This document shows positions 1 to 5,627 of a DNA stretch of 6,064 bases, piece by piece (within the stretch, counting starts at the first letter, position 1; each line of letters starts with the position of its first letter). The notes beneath the pieces are model-generated. The model was not told the DNA's origin. It saw only the letters and a program-made list of their open reading frames with translations, and did no database searches. The position numbers were made by a program, and so were the translations under genes. Source of the DNA: Desulfuromonadaceae bacterium (GTDB lineage: Bacteria > Desulfobacterota > Desulfuromonadia > Desulfuromonadales > Syntrophotaleaceae). The stretch is from contig JAIOSZ010000003.1 in NCBI GenBank assembly GCA_021107335.1, positions 1 through 6,064 on the forward strand, given 5' to 3'.

Positions 1-258
1 AGCCTGGTAGTAATCCTGTTGTTTAATGCCGAGTAGCACCATACTCTGCCCCGTCGAAAGATGTCCGACCCGAGCGTATTTCTCTACTATATCGCCCAAA
101 CAGTGCAGCTGCTGGGCCGTAAAACAGGCGGTAGGCACCCCAACGGTCAAAGCATAATTGCCGTCGCGCTGCTTGCCCAGACAGCGCTGTCCGCCCAGTT
201 TCTTACGATTCATCGTGGCCTTGCGCAAATCAAGATCAAGTTTTGCTGAAGTGTCCAT
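1..258 (-). CDS. Sulfite/nitrite reductase ferredoxin-like (siroheme reductase half-domain) protein, C-terminus off the left edge
   Basis: The first 86 codons of a minus-strand gene are present; the rest lies beyond position 1. Residues about 34-80 (GNYALTVGVPTACFTAQQL, then DIVEKYARVGHLSTGQS and VLLGIK) have the shape of the ferredoxin-like half-domain of siroheme sulfite/nitrite reductases: a 'VGVP.g.lTAeQL' strand-helix, then 'ERYG..hLTtrQ...L.GI'. In that family this part binds substrate and siroheme, and the Cys-rich [4Fe-4S] half follows it, so the diagnostic cysteines would be off the window. The ATG at 256-258 follows AAGGGA at about 11 nt, and a promoter-like sequence lies 50 nt further upstream. 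Some anaerobes carry small stand-alone proteins of this kind of about 220 residues, so a small assimilatory-type reductase or a redox regulator are both possible. The fold assignment is inferred from pattern recall; the exact substrate cannot be told. Confidence 0.6.
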   Translation of the reverse strand, partial: MDTSAKLDLDLRKATMNRKKLGGQRCLGKQRDGNYALTVGVPTACFTAQQLHCLGDIVEKYARVGHLSTGQSMVLLGIKQQDYYQA

Positions 259-309
259 TAGCGTTCTGTTCCCTTTCGATGTTACCAAATCGAAGTTCAT
301 TGAATGCAA

Positions 310-339
310 GATATAGCAGATTTATGCGGTGACTGCCAA
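310..339 (-). promoter_or_regulatory. Candidate sigma70-type promoter for the left-edge reductase-like gene
   Basis: On the minus strand, TTGGCA (334-339, 5/6 to TTGACA) is followed after 18 bp by TATATC (310-315, 4/6 to TATAAT). The start codon at 258 lies about 50 nt downstream, a reasonable leader. No other strong match was seen in this gap. Prediction by eye only. Confidence 0.4.
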
Positions 340-377
340 TTGAAGACCCTTTTTCCAATCAGGGGTTCAAAGACAGC

Positions 378-408
378 AAAAAGCCGAATCCGGTTACGGG
401 ATTCGGCT
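378..408 (-). terminator. Rho-independent terminator for leftward transcription
   Basis: A perfect 10-bp stem, AGCCGAATCC (382-391) with GGATTCGGCT (399-408), encloses a 7-nt loop. Read on the minus strand the hairpin is followed directly by TTTTT (378-382, sharing one stem base). On the plus strand it is followed by CAAGGAAA, so it is one-directional. It would stop transcripts coming from the TraB-like gene at 603-1805 before they reach the reductase-like gene. Confidence 0.8.
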
Positions 409-602
409 CAAGGAAAACAGGCAAACAGGGGCAAACAGGGACGTAGTTGCTTTGTTGCTTTAAGGCTGCAAAATAGCCTTTATCCATCGGGCATCCCTCG
501 CGACCATATCCAGGCCACGTCGCTCAGCCCTGGTCACACTCGGTCGGAAAGGGATCAAGAAAAGCCTGGGATTGTGTGATGTGTATCCCTGACCCCTAAA
601 GA
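409..602. other. Gene-free stretch with mobile-element-like ends
   Basis: I see no convincing gene here. The left part carries a tandem repeat followed by GGGACGTAGTTGCTTTG. The right edge carries, on the minus strand, GGGGTCAGGGATACACATC just inside the stop codon of the TraB-like gene. Termini starting GGGGTCAG or GGGGACGT are typical of debris around REP-associated (Y1) transposases in this type of genome, and a clear Y1 remnant exists at 5094-5335. The minus-strand reading frame over 460-600 ends in DMVARDARWIKAILQP, but upstream it only runs antisense or out of frame through the neighbouring gene, so I do not call it. Element identity is inferred. Confidence 0.3.
421..440. repeat. Tandem 10-bp direct repeat
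   Basis: GCAAACAGGG occurs twice head to tail (421-430, 431-440). It is preceded by AAAACAG (414-420), which looks like a partial third copy. The array lies just downstream of the terminator, at the edge of the suspected element remnant. Confidence 0.7.
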
Positions 603-1805
603 CTAAAAAAGGATGGCGCTGAAAGCGAACAGCAGCCGCTCCTTTTGCTCCCCAGGGACAAACCCCTGATCGAGCAGCGCCGCCTCGATGGCGGGCATGT
701 GCATGCCTCCCCAGGGGACGACGATGGTGTCGTAGCGATCCAGGCTCCGTTGCAGGGCGTCGATCACCACCGTGTTGCGCCGGTTGAGAATATCGTCCAT
801 CACGCCCTCCAGCACCTCCGGGGTTCCATGGGCCTGCGCCCATTCGAAATAGGCGACTAGCCCCTGCTCAAGGGGCTGATCGCCGAGCAAAGTACGGCCG
901 AGAACGTTGAGAAACTCCACCGTCTGAGGCTCGAAACGGTTCAGGTCCATGTCTGCCTGCACGATATCGGGCTTGGTTTCATCCCGCTCGCCTCCTTCCG
1001 TCAGCTCCAAATTGTCCAAATCGAGCAGATTGCCTTTGATGCGCATCGTCTCCTGGGAACTAAGGCCGGCGAAACTGGCCAAATTACCGTAATGAAACTG
1101 GCTTTTTAGTAGCCGGTCCTGGTCGCTCACCCCCTCGGCGAGCACGATGGTTTTTTGCGCCGGCAGCGAAGCGACCAGTTCTTGGTAATACCCCTGTCGG
1201 GCGATATGCATCATGGCCACCAAGCGCACCACCTTGCCCTGGTGATGATAACTGCGCTCGGAAGTATAGACGCCGAGGGGACTCACTCGCATGAACCCTG
1301 CGGGCTGCTGGTCAAGATAGTATCCGGCCGTAGCCAGCAGAGAATAGACCAGCAGCACAGGGAGCAGCAGCAGATTGACCGCCGAAAAGATCAGGGTGTT
1401 ACGCCAGCTAAAGCGCTGCCACCGAAACAGGTCCACCGGTAGCAAATAGTGCCCGTACCAGCGGCGCAGCGTAAGCAGAACGCCGCCGCCGATGAGCACC
1501 TGCCCGCAAGCTGCCGCCAGGTTCAGGGATTCGCGGGGGATCAGTCCCAGCAGCGGCCACAACGCCAGGGAGTACCAAAAGGCATACAGGGTCAGCGGCA
1601 AAAATATCCGCTTCGGCAGCCGCTGATCGACTCCCAGCAGGGAGAAGATCACCACAGAAAGGACGATCAACAGGAACGTGGTCAGGTTGTAAATCGTGGC
1701 GAAGGCCGGCAAGGGTGCGGCGAACAGCGACCAGAGGATGTTGGTCAACGAAAGAACGGCAGCGATCAGGAACAGGATGATATGAAAATTGGCGAAACGT
1801 CGCAT
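603..1805 (-). CDS. Membrane-anchored TraB/GumN (TIKI-type) domain protein
   Basis: A 400-residue protein in two halves. Residues about 7-162 form some five hydrophobic helices (roughly 7-29, 37-58, 67-88, 93-113, 137-162). Residues about 175-400 are soluble and carry the marks of the TraB/PrgY/GumN/TIKI superfamily: VVRLVAMMH (192-200) at the usual 'vylvGtiH' position, the acidic residue in VLAEG (E224), RNTVV (343-347) near the usual 'RN..m' arginine, and VVPWGGMH (362-369) matching the second GxxH motif. The first motif has Ala for Gly (AMMH). TIKI members are metal-dependent peptidases and bacterial relatives have varied or unknown roles, so a peptidase role is only possible. The substrate is unknown and the side of the membrane for the soluble half is inferred. 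The ATG at 1803-1805 follows TAAGGA at about 6 nt, and the gene ends at the TAG at 603-605. A terminator lies about 200 bp downstream. The gene trails the RhuM-Doc gene by about 60-80 bp and may be co-transcribed with it. Confidence 0.7.
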   Translation of the reverse strand: MRRFANFHIILFLIAAVLSLTNILWSLFAAPLPAFATIYNLTTFLLIVLSVVIFSLLGVDQRLPKRIFLPLTLYAFWYSLALWPLLGLIPRESLNLAAACGQVLIGGGVLLTLRRWYGHYLLPVDLFRWQRFSWRNTLIFSAVNLLLLPVLLVYSLLATAGYYLDQQPAGFMRVSPLGVYTSERSYHHQGKVVRLVAMMHIARQGYYQELVASLPAQKTIVLAEGVSDQDRLLKSQFHYGNLASFAGLSSQETMRIKGNLLDLDNLELTEGGERDETKPDIVQADMDLNRFEPQTVEFLNVLGRTLLGDQPLEQGLVAYFEWAQAHGTPEVLEGVMDDILNRRNTVVIDALQRSLDRYDTIVVPWGGMHMPAIEAALLDQGFVPGEQKERLLFAFSAILF

Positions 1806-1864
1806 GGGAAGTCCTTACCGTGCAAATTAGGTATGCTGTGCCCCGAACTCAGACACGTCTTATT

Positions 1865-1940
1865 TCAGTCGTTGCTCCGGTTGATCAGGTTGATGATAAC
1901 TTTAACAATGGTGTCTTTCTCTTCCGGGCGACTCTCGCAA
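1865..1940 (-). other. Out-of-frame conserved C-terminal tail of the RhuM-Doc gene (one-base indel)
   Basis: The open frame of the RhuM-Doc gene ends in ALTLLIARVARKRKTPL and so on, to a TGA at 1885-1887. Restoring a single base at the GAGAG run (about 1932-1938) gives instead AESRPEEKDTIVKVI, then INLINRSND and a TGA at 1865-1867. That alternative tail is what Doc/RhuM-Fic proteins normally end with ('LiAes.p..kd.mvkvi.nLi'). This is direct evidence for a recent one-base deletion, or a sequencing error, in a short dinucleotide repeat. Confidence 0.8.
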
Positions 1941-2853
1941 TCAGCAAGGTGAGAGCCACCAGGGCATTGTCGGCCAGCCGCTTGGAACCATCGGCGCGGT
2001 AGAGAATGCAGTTACCAGCCAGAAAATAGATGAACAAAGCTGCGGCAATCCGTTTGTTACCGTCGGTAAATGCGTGGTTTTTGACGATGAAATAGAGCAG
2101 ATTGGCGGCCTTCTCTTCGACACTCAAATAAACATCCTTACCGTCAAAGGTCTGGTAGATAGCGCCGATGGCGCTCTTGAACCCCTGATCCTTCTCCAGT
2201 CCGAAGAGTCCTTCAAAGTCCGTTTTCATCGACTGCACCACGGCTATAGCCTCGGCATAGTCGAGAGAATAGGCCGCCGGGCCGCTAGTACCGTCGATGG
2301 ACAGTGTGCCATGGTCATAACGATCGAGGGTGGTCAGGGCATAGGCGTAATCGGTGATGACCCGCAGTAGGCCCTTGGCCTCATCGAGACCGATCGGCTG
2401 ACCTGCAAGGGTTTTTTCCAGCAGAGCAACGGTATTGTGCAGGTCTTCAAGTTTTTCCGATTGCTCGCGTAATCGCTGCTCGTTGATCGTGTAGCCTTTG
2501 ACCAAGTGCTCGCGCAAAACCTTGGTAGCCCATTGACGAAACTGAGTGCCGCGCCTGGATTTGATCCGATAACCAACGGAAATGATGACATCCAAGTTGT
2601 AATGTGCCGTAACGTAAGACTTCCCATCGGAAGCAGTTATCCGGAATTTCCGGATAACTGAAGGTTTCTCAAGCTCGCCCTCTTTAAAAATATTTTTGAT
2701 ATGCTCATTGACGGTCCGGACATTTTTATCGAACAACCCCGCCATCTGTTTCTGGGTCAGCCAGACCGTCTCATGATCAAGCCGCGCCGTGAGATGGGTT
2801 TGACCATCCTCGGCCCGATAGATATGAACATCGCTTTGATCACTATGTTGCAT
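1885..2853 (-). CDS. RhuM-family protein fused to a Doc/Fic domain, C-terminal frameshift
   Basis: A 322-residue protein as it now reads. Residues about 8-130 match the RhuM N-terminal region (VWLTQKQMAGLF, a winged-helix-like 'NVRTVNEHIKNIF' segment, then YNLDVIISVGYRI and FRQWATKVL). A short charged linker (about 125-150) follows. The C-terminal part has the Doc-type Fic signature HAFTDGNKR at residues 260-268. In phage P1 Doc the matching His belongs to a nucleotide-transfer active site that phosphorylates EF-Tu. Many RhuM-Fic proteins sit in accessory islands; RhuM is named from a Salmonella pathogenicity island, and its function is poorly known. A toxin-like or host-factor-modifying role is inferred. 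I chose the ATG at 2853 over the in-frame TTG at 2859 because GTGGAGAG lies 6 nt upstream of the ATG but abuts the TTG. The end of the gene is frameshifted (see 1865-1940), losing a conserved helix; the active-site motif itself is intact. No Phd-like antitoxin gene is visible next to it. Confidence 0.85.
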   Translation of the reverse strand: MQHSDQSDVHIYRAEDGQTHLTARLDHETVWLTQKQMAGLFDKNVRTVNEHIKNIFKEGELEKPSVIRKFRITASDGKSYVTAHYNLDVIISVGYRIKSRRGTQFRQWATKVLREHLVKGYTINEQRLREQSEKLEDLHNTVALLEKTLAGQPIGLDEAKGLLRVITDYAYALTTLDRYDHGTLSIDGTSGPAAYSLDYAEAIAVVQSMKTDFEGLFGLEKDQGFKSAIGAIYQTFDGKDVYLSVEEKAANLLYFIVKNHAFTDGNKRIAAALFIYFLAGNCILYRADGSKRLADNALVALTLLIARVARKRKTPLLKLSST

Positions 2854-2859
2854 GGTCAA

Positions 2860-2867
2860 CTCTCCAC
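2860..2867 (-). promoter_or_regulatory. Ribosome binding site deciding the RhuM-Doc start
   Basis: GTGGAGAG on the minus strand ends 6 nt before the ATG at 2853. The upstream TTG at 2859 would abut it, so the ATG is preferred. Confidence 0.6.
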
Positions 2868-2871
2868 TCGC

Positions 2872-3072
2872 CTATACCGCGCCCAGCGTCGTTACTCTAT
2901 ACGTACCTGCAGAGCCAAAATTTTCTTCCCCAGACCTACCCGCCCCATAGTAGTGCACCACCGCCCTGCCCCGCTTCGGCTTGCTGATGGTTTTGGTTTC
3001 GATGGTGAATACAACCTTGCAAGCCTGATCTTGTTGACCCTCCTCCCAAGGCAAAAACCCTGATAAATTCAA
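2872..3072 (-). pseudogene. Fragment resembling the NERD (nuclease-related) domain core
   Basis: A 66-codon minus-strand frame (ATG 3070-3072, stop 2872-2874) contains KVVFTIETKTISKPKRG, then AVVHYYG, at residues about 19-43. NERD domains have a strand of the form 'GvfvIETKt.s....G...V.YdGe', where the E-x-K belongs to the restriction-nuclease-like active site. The usual upstream part of the domain (the 'D..l.hDv....nIDHivv' region) is missing, and the sequence after GAGRSGEENFG is not recognisable. I read it as the remnant of a larger gene and not as a complete small protein. The start ATG has no clear ribosome binding site. It could also be a chance or unrelated small ORF. Confidence 0.4.
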
Positions 3073-3171
3073 GGATGTTCCAAGACCGCTGTTCTGAACG
3101 CTTCGATATCAGAGGTAGGTTAATTATGAAGGCCCAGGGCACTTGAAGACGGCGTCATTTTCGCGGGTGAT

Positions 3172-4410
3172 TCATTTCTGAGTCCGACTGTCTTCTAAAT
3201 ATTCCATAATTGCCGCAGCAGACTGTTTCGACAAGCGAACAGCCTCGGCAACAGTTTTTGCGCCTGTTACCACATCGCCGGAAGCGAAAATTCCCTCTCG
3301 GGTGGTCCGGCCCACTTCATCTGTAATCACCAGCCCGCTTTTGCCAATTTCAATGCCTTTTAAATTACTTCTGGGGGCCTGACTCACAGCAATAATGACG
3401 GAATCGGCTTGAATAAATACTTCAGAACCTTCGATTGTACGAAGGCTCGTCCCGCCATCTTCGGTTTCCACAAGCTCAGTTCGCACGCACTGCAGGCCGC
3501 TGTCGGTAATCTCCACAGGGGCATGAAAAAATGAAAACAATACGCCATCTATTCGGGCGTAGTCATATTCATGCTGCGTGGCAGACATGGCTTCCAATCC
3601 CCGACGGTACAATATGCTCACCTCTGTGGCACCGTTTCGCAGGGCGGTTCGGGCGGCATCCATGGCTACGTTGCCCGCACCAATGACTGCAACCTTCTTC
3701 CCAAGTTCATAGGCTTCGGGGCTTTTAAGGTAGTTGATGGCGTAGTGCACATGGCCAAGGGTTTCGCCCTTAATGCGCAACGGGCGCGGGTTCCACACCC
3801 CGGTGCCGATAAACACGGCGGAGTAGGCATCGTTGAGCAGGTCATCAAGGGTGATGATGGGGCCTACAAGCATGTTGGGGCGAAACTTAACGCCCAGAGC
3901 CTGTAACCGTATCTTCAATTTATCGAGCAGATCTTTGGATAGACGGAAATCGGGGATGCCGTATCGGAGTACACCGCCGATTTTGTCTTTGGATTCAAAA
4001 ATCGTCACCTCGTACCCTTTGGCAGCAAGGATAAAGGCAACGGTGAGTCCGGAGGGACCGGAGCCGATGATGGCGATGCGTCCATTACGGCGAACGGCTG
4101 GTTTTTCAGGTACATACCGATCCAGGTAGTAGCTGGAGATGTAATGCTCGATATCACTGATTTGCACGGAGGCGCTATTGCGGCTAAGCACACAGTGCCC
4201 TTCACAATATTTTTCGTGGGGACAGATGCTGGCACAGATCACCGACAGCGGGTTGTTCTCAAACAGCATCTTGCCAGCTTCTTCTATTTTTCCGTCAAGA
4301 AGCAGGCGGATCATGTCACTAACGGCCGTGTGATTTGGGCAGCCTTTTGTACAGGGAGCCTTTTTACATTGCAGGCAGCGCCTTGCCTCTTCGATGATAT
4401 GCTTTGCCAT
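3172..4410 (-). CDS. NAD(P)-dependent FAD/iron-sulfur oxidoreductase (GltD / NfnB / PreT-like), stand-alone
   Basis: A complete 412-residue flavoprotein. The N-terminal region has eight cysteines in two sets, C12-x2-C15-x4-C20-x3-C24 and C59-x3-C63-x5-C69-x3-C73. This is the pattern that binds two [4Fe-4S] clusters in the glutamate synthase small subunit, NfnB and dihydropyrimidine dehydrogenase. An FAD-binding Rossmann fold follows (RIAIIGSGPSGL, glycines at 116-121), then an NAD(P) Rossmann fold (VAVIGAGNVAMDAA, 240-253) with YRRG at 268-271; the arginines suggest NADPH preference. GIFASGDVVTGAKTVAEAV (373-391) is the C-terminal FAD motif. Such subunits pass electrons between NAD(P)H and a partner such as GltB, NfnA or PreA. 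No partner gene is in this window, so the electron acceptor is unknown and no gene symbol is given. The ATG at 4408-4410 follows GGGAG at about 9 nt. Length fits the shorter stand-alone members of the family (NfnB is longer, about 460-470). Likely a cytoplasmic soluble enzyme. Confidence 0.88.
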   Translation of the reverse strand: MAKHIIEEARRCLQCKKAPCTKGCPNHTAVSDMIRLLLDGKIEEAGKMLFENNPLSVICASICPHEKYCEGHCVLSRNSASVQISDIEHYISSYYLDRYVPEKPAVRRNGRIAIIGSGPSGLTVAFILAAKGYEVTIFESKDKIGGVLRYGIPDFRLSKDLLDKLKIRLQALGVKFRPNMLVGPIITLDDLLNDAYSAVFIGTGVWNPRPLRIKGETLGHVHYAINYLKSPEAYELGKKVAVIGAGNVAMDAARTALRNGATEVSILYRRGLEAMSATQHEYDYARIDGVLFSFFHAPVEITDSGLQCVRTELVETEDGGTSLRTIEGSEVFIQADSVIIAVSQAPRSNLKGIEIGKSGLVITDEVGRTTREGIFASGDVVTGAKTVAEAVRLSKQSAAAIMEYLEDSRTQK

Positions 4411-4427
4411 GGTGACGTACTCCCAAA

Positions 4428-4462
4428 GTCTGGCACGATTGCAATTTTCCAGACAGTTGTCT
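4428..4462. repeat. Overlapping inverted repeats in the oxidoreductase leader
   Basis: GTCTGG (4428-4433) and CCAGAC (4449-4454) form a 6-bp dyad with a 15-bp centre. AGACAGTTGTCT (4451-4462) is a second dyad, 5+2+5, overlapping it. Both lie 18-52 bp upstream of the oxidoreductase ATG. This position suits an operator, but the arms are short and the match could be by chance. Confidence 0.25.
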
Positions 4463-4473
4463 TTTTATCCTGA

Positions 4474-4716
4474 TCAGATCATCGCTTTTCGAACCTTTTC
4501 ATCCAAGCGACGTACTGCAGAGCTTAGCACGGTCAATGTGGATGAAGTATACTCGACCACGGCCCAGGCCACAAAGGCAGAACACCGCCACAGTTTACGC
4601 TCCCGGCCTAAAGCCTTCAGTCTTTCAAGGTCCCAATAGAAAAAATCGCCTACATATTGCAACGTGGCGATCAAATCAGGGCGCACAGTAGGAGCTTCTT
4701 GCACCTGGTGCAGCAT
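4474..4716 (-). CDS. Unrecognised 80-residue protein or gene fragment
   Basis: I do not recognise this gene. The frame is coherent and protein-like: an N-terminal part with QEAPTVRPDLIATLQYVGDFF, a basic segment (RLKALGRERKLWR, about 33-45), and a helical C-terminal part (AFVAWAVVEYTSS then VLSSAVRRLDEKVRKAMI) that looks amphipathic. The open frame continues upstream of the ATG (4714-4716) with AGEGGFLSD back to a TAG near 4759. A GGGGGAGGG run lies there, but it is 13 or more nt from the ATG, so either an earlier non-ATG start or a truncated N-terminus is possible. It ends 63 bp before the oxidoreductase start, in the same direction, and could share its transcript. No function is proposed. 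Confidence 0.4.
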   Translation of the reverse strand: MLHQVQEAPTVRPDLIATLQYVGDFFYWDLERLKALGRERKLWRCSAFVAWAVVEYTSSTLTVLSSAVRRLDEKVRKAMI

Positions 4717-5039
4717 GTCAGACAGAAAACCACCCTCCCCCGCAGATCCGTGAGTCGAAGTTGCCTATGCTGTAGAACTCACATCAATGCCCCTTGCCCA
4801 TCTCCCCGAAACGAAATCGGCAAACAACCTTTGGGCCAAGTAAGTCTTTCGGGACAGTTGGCCAAGCACTGTGGTCCGTTATCATGCTTTCGGGGTCGGA
4901 CCAAGTGAACCCATTGAAATGGCGTAACTTTTGTTGAAAATGACCCCTAAAAATCCGCTTACAGGTCGATTTTTGTAGGCAAAATGGGGCTTCTAAGGAT
5001 TTTACGAGCCGCCTCCGGTGCGCTCTCACCGTCGAACCC
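4717..5039. other. Gene-free stretch, probable repeat debris
   Basis: No convincing reading frame, RNA gene or terminator was found on either strand. Position 4892 onward begins GGGGTCGGACCAAGTGAACC, and TGACCCCTAAA (4941-4951) repeats exactly the 11 bases at 590-600. Runs of the form GGGGTC(A/G)G at both places are typical of ends of small transposase-associated elements, so this may be eroded element DNA. Longer minus-strand frames here (such as 4784-5029) show no family resemblance and look accidental. Confidence 0.3.
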
Positions 5040-5075
5040 GAGTACGAAGGGGCCGAGCTTGATAAATATAAATTT
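5040..5075 (+). repeat. 36-bp imperfect direct repeat, copy 1
   Basis: It starts GAGTACGAAGGGGCCGAG and ends GATAAATATAAATTT. It matches the copy at 5703-5738 at 30 of 36 positions without gaps, in the same orientation. It lies 18 bp upstream of the ATG of the broken Y1 transposase, the place where the element end is expected. Confidence 0.75.
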
Positions 5076-5093
5076 CTATGATGATCTCCCCTT

Positions 5094-5335
5094 ATGCTCA
5101 GACATTCCCGATTAGATTACCCCGACCATTTACACCATGTCATTGGCAAAGAAATTAAGAAACGCCCGATTTTTCTCGATGACTAAGATCACGAGGAGTT
5201 CCTCTCCCGCCTTGCACGGTTGCTGGCCGAGACGGAGACGGACTGCTTTGCCTTGGCGTTGCAGGATTCCCATTTTCATCGTTTGTTGTAGCCGAATGCC
5301 ACCAATCTTTCACAGTTCATGCGTCACCCGAGGCG
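5094..5335 (+). pseudogene. REP-associated tyrosine transposase (Y1_Tnp / RAYT), N-terminal remnant
   Basis: From the ATG at 5094, frame one reads MLRHSRLDYPDHLHHVIGK, then KKRPIFLDD, a stop (TAA, 5184-5186), then DHEEFLSRLARLLAETETDC, FALALQDSHFHRLL, a second stop (TAG, 5289-5291), and PNATNLSQFMR. This follows the Y1/RAYT N-terminus closely ('MPR..Rld.pg..hHVi.RG..r..if.dd.Dr..Fl..L......t...c.aw.lm.nH.HlLl'). It includes the HxH metal-binding motif (HFH, codons 60-62). Homology ends near 5335. The region that would hold the catalytic tyrosine is gone, replaced by sequence joining the dead Fic gene on the other strand. With two in-frame stops and a lost C-terminal half it cannot be active. 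Single-strand transposases of this family move or spread REP-like palindromes. Confidence 0.85.
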
Positions 5336-5372
5336 GATCAGCGTCTTGTCGGCTTTGTGCATAAGCGACTGG

Positions 5373-5559
5373 TGTTCGACCGTTACCGTCATAAAATGGA
5401 TGGATGCTCTCAATCTGGTGATGAATCAGGGCCATTCTGATCAGGGTGTCGGCGGCATAGTTCAGCTAGTTTGCGGCTTGCCAGGGTCAGCTTTTTCAAG
5501 ATTGCCGGGGTTTCAAAGCGTTCTGGCGACAGTTGTGTTAATGGCAGAATCTGGATCAT
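5373..5559 (-). pseudogene. Fic family protein (Fic_N-Fic type), internally deleted
   Basis: From the ATG at 5557-5559 the minus strand reads MIQILPLTQLSPERFETPAI, then LKKLTLASRKLAEL (to about 5458). This is the start of Fic proteins with a Fic_N region ('..l.lET.aiLkkl..A.r.LaELkG'). The next recognisable piece, one frame over, is DTLIRMALIHHQIESIHPFY followed by DGNGRT (about 5373-5450). That carries the full Fic active-site motif HPFYDGNGR, in which His and the anion-binding GNGR normally catalyse AMP transfer to a target protein. The roughly 150 residues usually lying between are missing, the frame is shifted at the junction (the N-terminal frame stops soon after), and homology ends right after GRT, so the C-terminal helices and wing are also lost. 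Not functional. The 5' end is well preserved: GGGGAGG ribosome site and twin operators. This is a different Fic subclass from the Doc-type protein at 1885-2853. Confidence 0.85.
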
Positions 5560-5567
5560 GCTCAGCG

Positions 5568-5574
5568 CCTCCCC
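5568..5574 (-). promoter_or_regulatory. Ribosome binding site of the dead Fic gene
   Basis: GGGGAGG on the minus strand lies 8 nt before the ATG at 5559, fixing the original start of the Fic gene. Confidence 0.65.
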
Positions 5575-5580
5575 GTGACA

Positions 5581-5614
5581 ATATGTATAGAAATTTGCCG
5601 TTTCCTATACATAT
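5581..5614. promoter_or_regulatory. Operator-like palindrome, site 1 (proximal)
   Basis: Perfect 10-bp arms ATATGTATAG (5581-5590) and CTATACATAT (5605-5614) surround a 14-bp centre; AAA/TTT inside extends the dyad with one bulge. It lies 6 bp upstream of the Fic ribosome site. Its inner 24 bp (5586-5609) match site 2 at 17 of 24 positions. Confidence 0.65.
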
Positions 5615-5627
5615 CACCTGCGACATT

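Noticed and set aside
460..843. A 127-residue minus-strand frame ending in DMVARDARWIKAILQP
   Set aside because: Most of it overlaps the TraB-like gene in another frame and the composition (Gly/Arg/Ala rich) is that of a shadow; only the last 45 codons are outside, too little to call.
1449..1952. A 167-residue plus-strand frame opposite the TraB-like gene
   Set aside because: Rich in Gln, Arg and Gly with no domain pattern, and antisense to a well-supported gene; a shadow frame.
3120..3150. GTGCCCTGGGCC as a terminator after the oxidoreductase
   Set aside because: The stem would be only 4 bp with a one-base loop and there is no T-run.
3571..3906. Plus-strand frame opposite the oxidoreductase
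   Set aside because: It is antisense to the NAD(P)-binding part of a clear gene and has no family resemblance.
4431..4444. TGGCACGATTGCAA as a sigma54 promoter on the plus strand
   Set aside because: The GG and GC elements are three bases too close for a sigma54 site, and it points away from the oxidoreductase with no gene downstream.
5025..5046. GTCGAACCCGAG as the T-arm of a tRNA on the plus strand
   Set aside because: No matching acceptor, anticodon arm or 3' CCA context could be assembled around it.
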